DNA of 64,000 nt. Source: Trichocoleus sp. FACHB-46 (GTDB lineage: Bacteria > Cyanobacteriota > Cyanobacteriia > FACHB-46). A program made the position numbers and the translations under genes. The stretch is taken from contig NZ_JACJOD010000025.1 in the NCBI RefSeq assembly GCF_014695385.1, forward strand, positions 1 through 64,000, given 5' to 3'. Every line of letters starts with the position of its first letter. Within the stretch, counting starts at the first letter, position 1. A model generated the notes under the pieces. That model had not been told where the DNA came from and searched no databases. It saw only the letters and a program-made list of their open reading frames with translations. This document shows positions 19,690 through 29,013 of the stretch, piece after piece.

Positions 19690-20577
19690 ATGTCGAAAGA
19701 GTTGTCTAACGTTGTCAAATCGCTTGAACCTCATGTAAAAGATTTTTGCAAGGGTTGTTATCCAACTGATGGATTTTTTAACTCAATTCTTAAAGCTGCT
19801 ATTGCTAAGAGTTATGAGTTTTGCCTTTTCACAACCTTGGAAGAAGGTAAGTTAGATGCATTTTTCTATACCGCGACTTTGCGTGGTATTTGTGAAGATC
19901 TTATCAGTTTGAAATATTATTACAGCTTTGACGTTGAAGACAGAGAAACTGTGATCAAGTATATGGCTGTAATTGATATGGCAGAGAATGTTAGAACTCA
20001 AGCAGAATTTTTTAACTCTAACAAGCCAACTCAGCCTGTAGTTAAAAAAATTTTAGATGACAGCCAGATTAGTTTAGCTAGAGGAGAAATTGGAAATCTT
20101 AAGGGTAAATACAAATGGAAGAGTAGTGGCTATCGTCCGTCAACGAGAGAGATGGCTAAAAGCTGTAATTTGCTAAAACTATATGACTATTTTTATGCAG
20201 CAACTTCAAGATGGGTCCATTTCAGCCCTCACATTTTGACCCGAATGGGGTGGGGCGATATGAATGAAAATGGAGAAATAGACGCTTCGTATTCTACCTC
20301 CCATTTTTCAGGTTATTATGCATCCTTCAACTGCTTTTATGCAACTTATCTTTTTGTACTCGAATGTAAACTCATCAAGAAAGAAATCAGTTTCAATTCT
20401 GATGCTTGGTTACTTGTTGAAAAGTTGGAGAAGGAATTACTTGATACAGCTCGATGGCCAGAATTAGTTACTTTTGAGGAAATGAATATTAAGCCTCCAT
20501 CTCAAATTACATACATTCTCGCCCACATTGCTGGCTTGGAGAATTCTGAACAGAAAATGAGTATGGTAGAAGAATAG
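19690..20577 (+). CDS. Unassigned AT-rich accessory protein, 295 aa
   Basis: I do not recognise the family with certainty. The protein begins MSKELSNVVKSLEPHVKDF, lacks a signal peptide and appears mostly helical and cytoplasmic. A conserved-looking centre reads FFYTATLRGICEDLISLKYYY, and a later segment reads YDYFYAATSRWVHFSPHIL; the histidines after the Arg-Trp recall DUF5677-like helical proteins, but this is only a resemblance. Base composition is clearly more AT-rich than the neighbours, and no GCGATCGC octamer occurs within it. It lies between a broken toxin-antitoxin pair and a frameshifted Uma2 gene, so horizontal acquisition is likely. ATG 19690 follows an AT-rich stretch without a strong ribosome-binding site. 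Confidence 0.7.
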   Translation: MSKELSNVVKSLEPHVKDFCKGCYPTDGFFNSILKAAIAKSYEFCLFTTLEEGKLDAFFYTATLRGICEDLISLKYYYSFDVEDRETVIKYMAVIDMAENVRTQAEFFNSNKPTQPVVKKILDDSQISLARGEIGNLKGKYKWKSSGYRPSTREMAKSCNLLKLYDYFYAATSRWVHFSPHILTRMGWGDMNENGEIDASYSTSHFSGYYASFNCFYATYLFVLECKLIKKEISFNSDAWLLVEKLEKELLDTARWPELVTFEEMNIKPPSQITYILAHIAGLENSEQKMSMVEE

Positions 20578-20690
20578 CCCTTACTGCTTGGTTTTGAGCT
20601 GTCTACGGCTTGTCGGTTCAATAGCTGTGTATGTGTCTTCCTTTGTATTAATTACAAAACCCATCAAACTCCTTTTTATGAAGAGGTCCA

Positions 20691-21255
20691 ATGGTACAAA
20701 CTTCATTTCAGCCTGTAGCTTTAGAGGATTTCCTGAAGCTACCAGAAGCCAAACCTGCTGGTGAATACATTAGATTGGAAAGTTGTTCAGAAGCCAATGC
20801 CGCAGGGGAAGCACAGCACCATTCAAACCGAGTTTTCTACTACCGCCAATAGTGTTCTTAAACCTTGGCGGATTGCACGGGCATTCTCAGAGTTACGCTG
20901 TACTTTTGGGGGACGCTCAACTGTTCCAAATGTGTTTGTGTTTACTTGGGAAAGAATTCCACGCGATGAGAATGGCGAGATTGCCAATACCTTTTCGATC
21001 GCGCTTAACTGGACGATCGAAATCCTTTCACCTGATCAAAGCCAAACCAAAGTCACTAAAAATATCCTGCATTGTCTCAATCATGGAACTCAAATGGGTT
21101 GGCTGATTGATCCAGATGAGCAAACCGTGTTTGTTTATCTTCCAAAGCAGCAACCCGAAGCCTTTGATGAATCAGGCCAGAAATTGCCAGTTCCCTCTTT
21201 CGCTAGCGAACTAAATTTGAGCGTGGGAACTGTGTTTGGTTGGCTATTGGAATAG
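20691..21255 (+). pseudogene. Frameshifted Uma2-family endonuclease gene
   Basis: Uma2 (DUF820) proteins are PD-(D/E)xK-fold proteins expanded in cyanobacteria. The ATG at 20691 starts a typical N-terminus (MVQTSFQPVALEDFLKLPEA, then KPAGEYI), but the frame leaves the family at about 20770. The next frame then resumes the family as KVVQKPMPQGKHSTIQ and runs to the stop at 21253-21255 with the standard C-terminus (TVFVYLPKQQP). One extra base near 20772 accounts for the shift. The usual acidic position after RSTVP (VPDVAVF in relatives) is Asn here (VPNVFVF), and the following PDW-like position is LNW. These changes suggest the gene was already inactive or decaying. A GTG at 20761 could start a shortened product. 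Confidence 0.8.
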
Positions 21256-21370
21256 AAGTGCTAGCTGTAAAGACTGCCAAGTGAAAAAAGAGAAGGAGCA
21301 AGCGTAAAGCTACTCCTCCTAATCGCTATCAAATAGCTTGCTTCGCTAAGCCAACTCTTTGTGGCTAACT

Positions 21371-22981
21371 TTAAGCCTTAGCAGCAGTGGAAACCCGCTC
21401 ATGATACAGCGCTACAATCCGATCGCGCACTTCAGCAATCGTGAGACCATCGGTATTAATTTCGATCGCGTCTACGGCTTTTTGGAGTGGGGCCAAAGTG
21501 CGAGTACTGTCCTTACGATCGCGCTCATAAATCAGCCGCTCTAATTCATCTAGGCTAATGTCGCCCTTGCCCTGATTTTTCAGGTCTTGTTGGCGACGAC
21601 GGGCGCGTTCTTGCACCGAGGCAGTCAAAAAGATTTTAAGTTCTGCATCGGGAAAAACATGGGTGCCAATATCACGGCCTTCGATCGCGATCCCACCTTT
21701 GCGACCATAGCGCTGTTGCTGCTTCACCAGTTCTTTGCGGACGGCAGGTTGAGCTGCGATCGCTGAGACATTAGAAGTCACTTCTAGGTCCCGAATGGCC
21801 TCGGTCACTTCCTGCTGATCAATCCAAACTCTAACGGGTTCTTGTGGGTTTTCTCCCGGCACGAGTTGAATTTCGCACTTGCTCACCAGTTCTGCGATCG
21901 CAGGTTCATCTTGAATGTCGATCCCCGATTGCAGCACCAGCCAAGTCAAAGCGCGGTACATGGCTCCCGTATCCAAATAAAGCAGCCCTAAAGCCTGAGC
22001 TATCTGACGAGTTACCGTCGATTTACCAGCTCCAGCGGGACCATCGATCGCCACAATCGGCTGACGGTCTTGCAAAACTACGTTGTCAATCAAGCGAGTT
22101 GAGCCTAAGCGGGCCGCGATCGCCAGCAATCCTGCTTCGTCAACTTTATCTAAGGGAGCCATCGTCATGGGATGCACTAATTCAATGTATTCAGGTTTGA
22201 TCGGCACAGTTGCCAATTCTACCTTGACCGCATCAATTAGTGCATTCGTGTCTTTCTCACCCGTTTGAAATTGTTGTTTCGCTCGCTGCAAACCTCGATA
22301 TATTGCCGCCGCTTGCTCGCGTTCTTGGGCGGAAAGGTACTGGTTACGAGAGCTGAGAGCCAATCCACTTGCCTCCCGCACCGTCTCACAACCCACAACT
22401 TCAACGGGAATATTTAAGTCGCGCACGAGTCGCTGAATGATTGCCAATTGTTGACCATCTTTGCGGCCAAAATAGGCGCGATCGGGCTGGACGAGTTGTA
22501 GTAGCTTTGTGACTACCGTGGCCACTCCTTGAAAGTGTCCCAAGCGAGAGCGACCACATAAAGTAGCCGTCATAAACTGAGGGGGTACGACTTGAGTCAC
22601 TTGTTCTTGCTGACGGCAATAGGCTGAGCCGTATAACTCTTCAGCAGTAGGGGCAAAGATGGCATCGACTCCAGCTTGCTCACATAAATGCCGATCCGTT
22701 TCTAGGGTGCGGGGGTATTGTTGGAAGTCTTCCGTAGGCCCAAACTGCAACGGATTGACGAAGATACTCACAATGACGAGAGCATTCTCCTGGCGCGCCC
22801 GCTGAATTAGGCTCAAGTGGCCTTGGTGCAAAGCTCCCATTGTCGGCACTAGACCCACGGTTGCCGCAGGTGCCAAAGACGATGCATCGCTAATTGGCTG
22901 ATTTAGCTTCAACCCATCTTGTTGAGATCGATGTAGCTCCAGATAGCACCGCAATCCCGCTACCGTCGTAAACAGGCGCAC
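21371..22981 (-). CDS. panC/cmk: Bifunctional pantoate-beta-alanine ligase / (d)CMP kinase
   Basis: The N-terminal half (about residues 1-280) is pantothenate synthetase, which joins pantoate and beta-alanine with ATP: VPTMGALHQGHLSLI, then IFVNPLQFGP and GRSRLGHFQGVATVV. The C-terminal half is cytidylate kinase with P-loop IDGPAGAGKST, YLDTGAMYRA and EGRDIGTHVFPDA. This fusion is characteristic of cyanobacteria. I choose the GTG at 22981 (VRLFTTVAGLRCYL) because AGGGGGA lies just before it and homologues begin there; an upstream in-frame TTG at 23005 would add eight residues. It is 69 bases downstream of rlpA on the same strand and may be cotranscribed. Confidence 0.95.
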   Translation of the reverse strand: MRLFTTVAGLRCYLELHRSQQDGLKLNQPISDASSLAPAATVGLVPTMGALHQGHLSLIQRARQENALVIVSIFVNPLQFGPTEDFQQYPRTLETDRHLCEQAGVDAIFAPTAEELYGSAYCRQQEQVTQVVPPQFMTATLCGRSRLGHFQGVATVVTKLLQLVQPDRAYFGRKDGQQLAIIQRLVRDLNIPVEVVGCETVREASGLALSSRNQYLSAQEREQAAAIYRGLQRAKQQFQTGEKDTNALIDAVKVELATVPIKPEYIELVHPMTMAPLDKVDEAGLLAIAARLGSTRLIDNVVLQDRQPIVAIDGPAGAGKSTVTRQIAQALGLLYLDTGAMYRALTWLVLQSGIDIQDEPAIAELVSKCEIQLVPGENPQEPVRVWIDQQEVTEAIRDLEVTSNVSAIAAQPAVRKELVKQQQRYGRKGGIAIEGRDIGTHVFPDAELKIFLTASVQERARRRQQDLKNQGKGDISLDELERLIYERDRKDSTRTLAPLQKAVDAIEINTDGLTIAEVRDRIVALYHERVSTAAKA

Positions 22982-23050
22982 CGATCCCCCTAGGTTGATT
23001 ACCAAAGCTCCGCCTACTAGTTTAGGGATTCATCTCCAGTCTGTGTCGGT

Positions 23051-24244
23051 TTAATTGCTAGCTGTGACAGTTTTTTGCTGATCTAAAACATCAACACGCA
23101 CCGGAGCCACACCGCTATGAATTAGACCTAACACCTGAGCCGCAGCAGCAGACAGGTCAATGACGCGATCGAAGGCATAGGGACCGCGATCGTTAATGCG
23201 TACGACTACTGTTCGCCCATTGTCTAGATTGGTGACTCGCACTTTAGTGCCAAAAGGTAGGTCACGATGGGCTGCGGTTAAAGCATTTTGGTTAAAAATT
23301 TCACCGCTAGCACTACGATTACCGTCAAAACCAGGGCCATACCAGGAGGCCCAACCTTTAATTTGAAATTGGACAGAACCGAAGGCAACGGTTTGTTGAC
23401 GACGTACCACGGGGCGACCAGAAACTTCTCGCAAGGGAGCTGCGTTACCGAGCAAACGTCTCAGCCGATTGGTGGCTTGAAGCGCATCTTTAGCCAAATC
23501 GCGAGTGGTGTCAGGTAGTTTAGTGGTTGCGGTTGCATCTAGGGTGACTAGGACGTTACCGTCTGCTTTGATCAAGTAGCGATCGCGGGGTTCGCCTGTC
23601 ACGCTAGGTTCACCATCCCAACTGACGGTAATCTTGTCAGCATCCAAGCCATTCCAGCTCATTTGATTAATCTGGGCCGCAACCGCAGTCGCTCGCCACA
23701 GGGGGTCGTCAGCACTGGGTGAGGTAGCACTATCTAGGGGTGAGTTCGTAGCGATCGCGCCTGTCTTGGTCAATGCAACTGGCTTGAAGGCTTCAGATTC
23801 TAAAGACACAGCTTGACGGGCTGCTACTTTGACAGGTTGAGTGATGGTTAAACTTTGGCTGTCTGCAACTTCACTTCCTGGTTCCGATTCTGGGTCTGTA
23901 AGGAAAGTCAAAACCGGAATATCTCGGACATACAGAGTTGCAGCTTTACGGCCTGCCACTTCATGGGCTTGGATTTTGGCAACGAGGGTGTTTTCCTCGG
24001 TGGTAGAAGACTGACGTTCTCCAACTTTGACGACCTGGGCCGTTTGAGTTGGCTGTAACTGTGCCAGCTTTACTGGAAATTGCGGCGCTACCTGAGGGGG
24101 GCCTGAAGTGGGCTTGCTATTCGCTAGGTTGGTCTCAGTGCTGGGTTCGATGGCTTCTGCTAGCTCATTAGAACCTAACAGGGGTGTAGATAAAGCAGCC
24201 AACAACAGGGCAACAGTGGCACTACTCCGAAATCGTTGATTCAT
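23051..24244 (-). CDS. RlpA-family septal/cell-wall lytic protein
   Basis: RlpA proteins have a double-psi beta-barrel fold; in some bacteria they cleave peptidoglycan lacking stem peptides. The ATG at 24244 gives 397 residues with a signal peptide (MNQRFRSSATVALLLAALS). An upstream in-frame start would place 20 extra residues before that signal. The long middle is low-complexity and probably periplasmic linker. The catalytic-type domain is at the C-terminus: KGWASWYGPGFDGNRSASGE, LPFGTKVRVTNLDNGR, VRINDRGPYAFDRVIDLS. No SPOR domain follows, as is common in cyanobacterial versions. Activity is inferred from the family. Confidence 0.9.
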   Translation of the reverse strand: MNQRFRSSATVALLLAALSTPLLGSNELAEAIEPSTETNLANSKPTSGPPQVAPQFPVKLAQLQPTQTAQVVKVGERQSSTTEENTLVAKIQAHEVAGRKAATLYVRDIPVLTFLTDPESEPGSEVADSQSLTITQPVKVAARQAVSLESEAFKPVALTKTGAIATNSPLDSATSPSADDPLWRATAVAAQINQMSWNGLDADKITVSWDGEPSVTGEPRDRYLIKADGNVLVTLDATATTKLPDTTRDLAKDALQATNRLRRLLGNAAPLREVSGRPVVRRQQTVAFGSVQFQIKGWASWYGPGFDGNRSASGEIFNQNALTAAHRDLPFGTKVRVTNLDNGRTVVVRINDRGPYAFDRVIDLSAAAAQVLGLIHSGVAPVRVDVLDQQKTVTASN

Positions 24245-24680
24245 AAATCCATGTAAAGGGCGCTGGAAAATCGAGATTGATAGGTTGCAAATGAGCTGTA
24301 ACAACAGGGTCTAATGGGTTAGTGCAACTCGTACTCGTTCCGTATTTACTTTCTGTCATAGAACTGCAACAGAGTAACACGAAGTTTTGGCCCTGGGGAT
24401 CAGGGTGCTACGGAAGCCGTTTGGATTTTTATTAAAACTTTACATTGAAAAAAACGACGAAATGCTTCTGTGAAGGGGGTTTTGAGGTTTATGCTGTTTC
24501 AGTGTGCTTCATCAAAACTTTATATAAACTTCATACTAGATATGAATCATTTTTTACCTGATTTAGTCGCTAACTAGCGATTGCAGAGCTTTAAATCGGC
24601 GCAATTTTGAAAGACTAAATTCTCAAGACCAATGGCGAGTAGAATACATCCTGCAACTAGCACGGGAAGTACGTCGTTTC
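24245..24680. other. 436-base divergent region between rlpA and purM
   Basis: No gene is seen. The stretch is AT-rich and contains the perfect dyad TTCATA-5-TATGAA (24530-24535 and 24541-24546), about 135 bases before purM, a size and symmetry suited to a repressor site. Two AAAACTTTA-like motifs (around 24434 and 24514) also occur. Confidence 0.5.
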
Positions 24681-25709
24681 ATGGATTACAGAGAAGCTGG
24701 GGTTGATGTCGAAGCAGGCCGAGCCTTTGTGCAACAAATTCGCGGCATGGTCGAGAGCACTTATCGACCGGGCGTACTGGGAAAATTTGGTGGTTTCAGC
24801 GGGTTATTTCAAATTCCGGCAGGCTACCATGAGCCGATTTTGGTTTCCGGTACCGATGGCGTAGGTACTAAATTAAAGATTGCTCAGGTGGCAAATCGTC
24901 ATGACACGGTCGGGATTGACTTGGTGGCGATGTGTGTCAATGATGTACTGACTTCTGGAGCTGAACCCTTATTTTTTCTGGATTATTTGGCAACAGGGCA
25001 TTTGGAACCAGAACAGTTAGCCCAGGTGGTATCTGGAATTAGTGAAGGTTGCCGTCAGGCGGGCTGTGCGCTGCTGGGGGGAGAAACCGCAGAAATGCCA
25101 GGTTTTTACCAGCCAGGAGAATACGATTTGGCGGGCTTTTGTGTGGGTGTGGTGGAGAAAAGCCAACTGCTAGACGGTTCTCAAGTGCAAATTGGGGATG
25201 TGGCGATCGGTTTGGCGAGTCAAGGGGTGCACAGCAATGGGTTCAGTTTGGTTCGCAAAATCATCAGCGATCGCGGCTTTAGCTGGGAAGAGAAACCGGA
25301 ACTGTTTGGGGGGCAAACTTTAGCGGAGGCATTTCTTACCCCGACTCAGATCTATGTCAAACCTGTATTGGCCGCGCGTCAAGCAGGCCTGACAATTCAT
25401 GGTTTGGCGCATATCACGGGCGGTGGCTTGCCAGAAAATCTTCCCCGCTGTCTGGGTGAAGGCCAAGCAGTCCGCTTCAACCCCAACTCTTGGCCTGTTT
25501 TACCCGTGTTTCAGTGGTTGGCAACGACCGGAGAAGTCAGCGAAGTTGCCATGTTTAATACGTTCAACATGGGCATTGGCTTGGTCGTGATTGTGCCACC
25601 TAACCAAGCTGAGCAAACGATGCAGTGGTTTACCTCGCAAAGTCTTGCGGCTTATGCGATCGGTGAAGTGGTTTCGGGTGCTGGGGAATTGATTGGGTTG
25701 CCAGAGTAA
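24681..25709 (+). CDS. purM: Phosphoribosylformylglycinamidine cyclo-ligase (AIR synthetase)
   Basis: PurM closes the imidazole ring in the fifth step of purine synthesis, using ATP to turn FGAM into AIR. The 342 residues carry the family hallmarks: [17 protein letters not shown] at the start, [50 protein letters not shown] and [13 protein letters not shown]. The length is normal and the ATG at 24681 is the standard start. The gene stands alone; a HIP1-based hairpin terminates it. Confidence 0.98.
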   Translation: MDYREAGVDVEAGRAFVQQIRGMVESTYRPGVLGKFGGFSGLFQIPAGYHEPILVSGTDGVGTKLKIAQVANRHDTVGIDLVAMCVNDVLTSGAEPLFFLDYLATGHLEPEQLAQVVSGISEGCRQAGCALLGGETAEMPGFYQPGEYDLAGFCVGVVEKSQLLDGSQVQIGDVAIGLASQGVHSNGFSLVRKIISDRGFSWEEKPELFGGQTLAEAFLTPTQIYVKPVLAARQAGLTIHGLAHITGGGLPENLPRCLGEGQAVRFNPNSWPVLPVFQWLATTGEVSEVAMFNTFNMGIGLVVIVPPNQAEQTMQWFTSQSLAAYAIGEVVSGAGELIGLPE

Positions 25710-25756
25710 CACAGCTCGTAGATTGCAGCACAATTGCAGCATATTATAAAGACAAG

Positions 25757-25796
25757 GCGATCGCTCTCTGGTTTAATCACAGGCGATCGCATTTTT
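25757..25796 (+). terminator. HIP1-built terminator after purM
   Basis: Two copies of the self-complementary octamer GCGATCGC (25757-25764 and 25783-25790) can pair as an 8-base stem around an 18-base loop. The second copy is directly followed by ATTTTTG, giving an intrinsic terminator. Confidence 0.6.
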
Positions 25797-26041
25797 GTTG
25801 GTTTAGATATTTATGACATCTAGTAATCTTGAAGTCTTTATTCAGCAAGCTATGATTCCTAGTAAAGCTACGGTTGAAAGCTTGGTTGACCCTCGTAGAT
25901 CTGAATATTGCAAGACCAAAATCGTCTGAAGGAACCCCGCTCAGCTTGGTTGGATTAAGAGACCGTGAATCTTGCAAAAGTCTACTTGTAGAGCCAGAGG
26001 CATTTGCTTAAACTGCCTTTAACTCTGCATCTCACACTTCC
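25797..26041. other. Intergenic stretch with a 38-codon open frame
   Basis: Together with the purM terminator this makes a gap of 332 bases. The only notable frame is 25813-25929 on the plus strand (38 residues, starting MTSSNLEVFIQQAMIP), with no clear ribosome-binding site and no family I know; it could be a remnant. Confidence 0.3.
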
Positions 26042-26347
26042 ATGTCTCCATTGACGATTTCTGAAACTCTGATTCATTACTTCACCTTCGTTAGCCCTGA
26101 TGGTTGTCTGAGACAGGGAATGCGAAGTGGAGGCCAGTTGTATAGCTATGTCGCGTCATTTCCAGCAGCTTGTCAAAACCAAGCTTATGCCTTGGCCTAT
26201 GGGTTATCGGAGTACGGCCAGCAGGTTGTCATCACTGATTCTGACAACGGCTACAACGTTTGGAAAGAGCTGCGATCGCTACCTCAGCCAGCTTTAAACC
26301 AACCTGAAACGTCATCAATTTTTCCGACCGAGCACCGACGTTGCTAG
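26042..26347 (+). CDS. Small unassigned protein, 101 aa
   Basis: I do not recognise a named family. The protein starts MSPLTISETLIHYFTFVSPDG and has a compact central segment, ALAYGLSEYGQQVVITDSDNGYNVWKEL cut here into parts: YALAYGLSEYGQQ and VITDSDNGYNVW. It has no signal peptide or membrane helix. The tail after residue 82 is Pro-rich and probably disordered. It meets the alkyltransferase-like gene tail to tail, with a 4-base overlap of the two stop regions. Codon use and a GCGATCGCT near 26275 match the host, so it is probably a genuine resident gene. Confidence 0.65.
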   Translation: MSPLTISETLIHYFTFVSPDGCLRQGMRSGGQLYSYVASFPAACQNQAYALAYGLSEYGQQVVITDSDNGYNVWKELRSLPQPALNQPETSSIFPTEHRRC

Positions 26348-26661
26348 AGGATGGTGGGTTGCCACTGATATTTCCGTAGATCGATCTTTGCTTCGGCATT
26401 AAATTCGATGCCTTCTGCTTCTAAAAGCGATCGCTGCACATAATCAGAACCAAGCCGCAGGGGTGATTCTGACACTTCGCCTTTGGCATTGATCACGCGA
26501 TGCCAAGGAATATCTGAATTTTTATCAACTCGGTAAAGTGCGTATCCCACCAAACGAGCTTTGCCATATAACTCCGCTAACTCTGCTACCTGGCCGTAAG
26601 TAGCAACTTTTCCTATGGGAATTTGACGCACGATCGCATAAATACGGTTGTAGGTAGACAC
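26344..26661 (-). CDS. Alkyltransferase-like (ATL) protein of the MGMT family
   Basis: The 105-residue protein is the DNA-binding domain of O6-methylguanine methyltransferases: VRQIPIGKVATYGQVAELA, then the helix-turn-helix KARLVGYALYR. In true MGMT the acceptor is the Cys of PCHRV; here residue 53 is Trp (DIPWHRVI). That makes it an ATL protein, which binds O6-alkylguanine without repairing it and, in studied bacteria, hands lesions to nucleotide excision repair. The gene reads away from agrE, with a divergent region of about 230 bases between them. Confidence 0.93.
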   Translation of the reverse strand: MSTYNRIYAIVRQIPIGKVATYGQVAELAELYGKARLVGYALYRVDKNSDIPWHRVINAKGEVSESPLRLGSDYVQRSLLEAEGIEFNAEAKIDLRKYQWQPTIL

Positions 26662-26892
26662 TTTTGATGATCTAGGCTGGAGAGAGAGACAGTCGGAAAG
26701 TCAGGAACCTATTACAAGGTTGGCTTTTTTGTCAATACCTGAGGTCGTAGGAATAATAAGATAGACTCCAGTCTCGTTGCTACGGGAATTTAGAGACTGA
26801 GAAGCGTTATTTAGCTGCAAGTTTGACCACAGTTTTCATCTTGTTTGCTCGTTAAAGTTTTTGCATCAACTCCTCATTCGAGCTTTGGCTTT

Positions 26893-29010
26893 ATGGTTTC
26901 CTCAATTCGTTTTTTAATGTGTTCGCCGGATCACTATGAGGTGGACTATGTAATTAATCCTTGGATGGAAGGAAATGTTCACAAGTCTTCTCGCGATCGC
27001 GCTGTAGAGCAATGGGATCAGTTGTTTCATTTGATCAAAGAATACGCGATCGTTGATTTGATCCAACCTCAAGTCGGTGTCCCCGATATTGTGTTTACGG
27101 CGAATGGGGGTTTGGTCTTAGGCGACACCGTGGTGTTAAGTCGATTCTTCCATAAAGAGCGGCAAGGTGAAGAACCCTTCTTCAAGCAATGGTTTGTTGA
27201 GAAGGGCTACACTGTGCATGAATTGCCGAAAGAACTGCCATTTGAGGGGGCGGGAGATGCCCTATTCGATCGCGAGGGTCGCTGGCTGTGGGCAGGGTAT
27301 GGTTTCCGCTCCGAACTCGATTCCCATCCTTATTTAGCCAAGTGGTTGGATATTGAAGTGCTGTCGCTGCGCCTCATGGACGAGCGCTTCTATCACCTCG
27401 ATACCTGCTTCTGCCCACTTAGCCAAGGTTATCTGCTCTACTATCCTCCTGCTTTCGATGCTTATTCCAACCGCTTGATTGAAATGCGGGTGCCTGAGGA
27501 GAAGCGGATTGCGATCGCGGAAGCCGATGCAGTGAACTTCGCTTGCAACGCAGTGAATGTGGATCACAGAGTGATCTTGAACAAAGCCAGTGATGAGCTG
27601 AAGCAACGTCTGGCTGATAAAGGCTTTGAAGTGCTGGAAACGCCTCTAACCGAATTTCTCAAAGCGGGAGGTGCGGCTAAGTGCTTAACGCTGCGTGTCA
27701 CCGAACCTGTCCAAGCTGAAGTTCATGCTAGGGCTACCGTGGAGAGCCGTGTGATCCGCCTAGACGGTCACTTACTCGACTCTGGCTTGATCAACCGTGC
27801 CTTAGATTTAGTGGTGGAAGCAGGCGGCAGCTTTCAAGTACTCAACTTCAACTTGGGAGAACAGCGGCAAAGCACTTCTTCGGCGGAAGTGAAAGTGTCG
27901 GCTCCTTCCCACGAGGTCATGGAAACGATCATGACGCAGTTGATCGATCTGGGCGCTGTGCCACCCCCCCAAGAAGCTTGTGATATCAGCTATGAAGTGG
28001 TGACTCAAGCGGGAGTAGCTCCAGATGATTTCTATGTCACCACGATTTACCCCACAGAAGTGCGCGTGGAGTGTCAGTGGGTGAAAGTGCAGAAACAACG
28101 GATGGATGCGGCGCTCGTCTTGGATTCAACCCCTACAGGTCCGATCGCCGAATGTAAGCTGCTACGAGATTTGGCAGTAGGCGATCGCGTCATTATTGGC
28201 GTAGAAGGAATTCGCACAGTCCGGAAAACGGAATCCCGCGAGCAGCGGAATGTGCAAGAGTTTAGCTTCATGGGAGCAGGCGTTTCTAGCGAACGCCGCG
28301 TCGAGCTTGTGGTGGAGCAGATTGCTTGGGAATTACGCAAGATTCGCGATCAAGGTGGCAAGGTAGTAGTCACGGCGGGGCCAGTGGTAATTCATACAGG
28401 CGGAGGCGAGCATCTAGCCCACCTGATCCGTCAAGGCTATGTGCAAGCGCTACTGGGTGGAAATGCGATCGCCGTTCATGACATTGAGCAATCGATGATG
28501 GGCACTTCCCTCGGTGTGGATATGAAGCGTGGGGTTTCGGTGCGCGGTGGTCATCGCCATCACCTCAAGGTGATCAATGCCGTCCGTCGCTGTGGCAGCA
28601 TTCCCCAGGCTGTAGAGCAAGGTGTAGTGACGAGTGGCGTGCTGTATGAGTGCGTCCGCAACGGCGTGCCTTTCTCCCTGGCTGGCTCAATTCGCGATGA
28701 TGGCCCTTTACCCGACACGCAGATGGATTTGCTCCAAGCCCAAGCAGACTATGCTCGCCTAATCGAAGGAGCCGATTTGATTTTGATGCTGTCGTCGATG
28801 CTGCACTCAATCGGCGTGGGCAACATGACTCCAGCAGGTGTGAAGATGGTCTGCGTGGACATCAACCCAGCCGTAGTTACCAAACTTAGCGATCGCGGTT
28901 CTGTCGAATCCGTTGGAGTGGTCACAGATGTAGGTTTGTTCCTCAGCTTGTTAGTGCAGCAGCTCGATAAGCTCACAAGTCCCTATCATTTCGCTTCTGC
29001 TACTGCCTAG
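26893..29010 (+). CDS. agrE: Arginine dihydrolase / ornithine cyclodeaminase AgrE (ArgZ-type)
   Basis: The N-terminal domain hydrolyses arginine to ornithine, CO2 and two ammonia; the C-terminal domain converts ornithine to proline in the Nostoc enzyme. With the ATG at 26893 the catalytic residues fall at the published positions of the Synechocystis homologue: N22 (INPWM), N71 (FTANGG), E118 (FEGAGDA), H168 (FYHLD) and C264 (AAKCLTL). This agreement settles the start against an in-frame TTG at 26845. The C-terminal half (about 290-705) carries a Rossmann-like cyclodeaminase-type domain (VVVTAGPVVIHTGGGEHLAH, GGNAIAVHDIEQSMMGTSLG). The enzyme feeds on arginine released from cyanophycin and links to the GOGAT gene in this window metabolically. 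Confidence 0.95.
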   Translation: MVSSIRFLMCSPDHYEVDYVINPWMEGNVHKSSRDRAVEQWDQLFHLIKEYAIVDLIQPQVGVPDIVFTANGGLVLGDTVVLSRFFHKERQGEEPFFKQWFVEKGYTVHELPKELPFEGAGDALFDREGRWLWAGYGFRSELDSHPYLAKWLDIEVLSLRLMDERFYHLDTCFCPLSQGYLLYYPPAFDAYSNRLIEMRVPEEKRIAIAEADAVNFACNAVNVDHRVILNKASDELKQRLADKGFEVLETPLTEFLKAGGAAKCLTLRVTEPVQAEVHARATVESRVIRLDGHLLDSGLINRALDLVVEAGGSFQVLNFNLGEQRQSTSSAEVKVSAPSHEVMETIMTQLIDLGAVPPPQEACDISYEVVTQAGVAPDDFYVTTIYPTEVRVECQWVKVQKQRMDAALVLDSTPTGPIAECKLLRDLAVGDRVIIGVEGIRTVRKTESREQRNVQEFSFMGAGVSSERRVELVVEQIAWELRKIRDQGGKVVVTAGPVVIHTGGGEHLAHLIRQGYVQALLGGNAIAVHDIEQSMMGTSLGVDMKRGVSVRGGHRHHLKVINAVRRCGSIPQAVEQGVVTSGVLYECVRNGVPFSLAGSIRDDGPLPDTQMDLLQAQADYARLIEGADLILMLSSMLHSIGVGNMTPAGVKMVCVDINPAVVTKLSDRGSVESVGVVTDVGLFLSLLVQQLDKLTSPYHFASATA

Positions 29011-29013
29011 ACT

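Noticed and set aside
26733-26746. TAC-N8-GTA upstream of agrE as an NtcA site
   Set aside because: The orientation of the half-sites is the reverse of GTA-N8-TAC and is not equivalent on the other strand.
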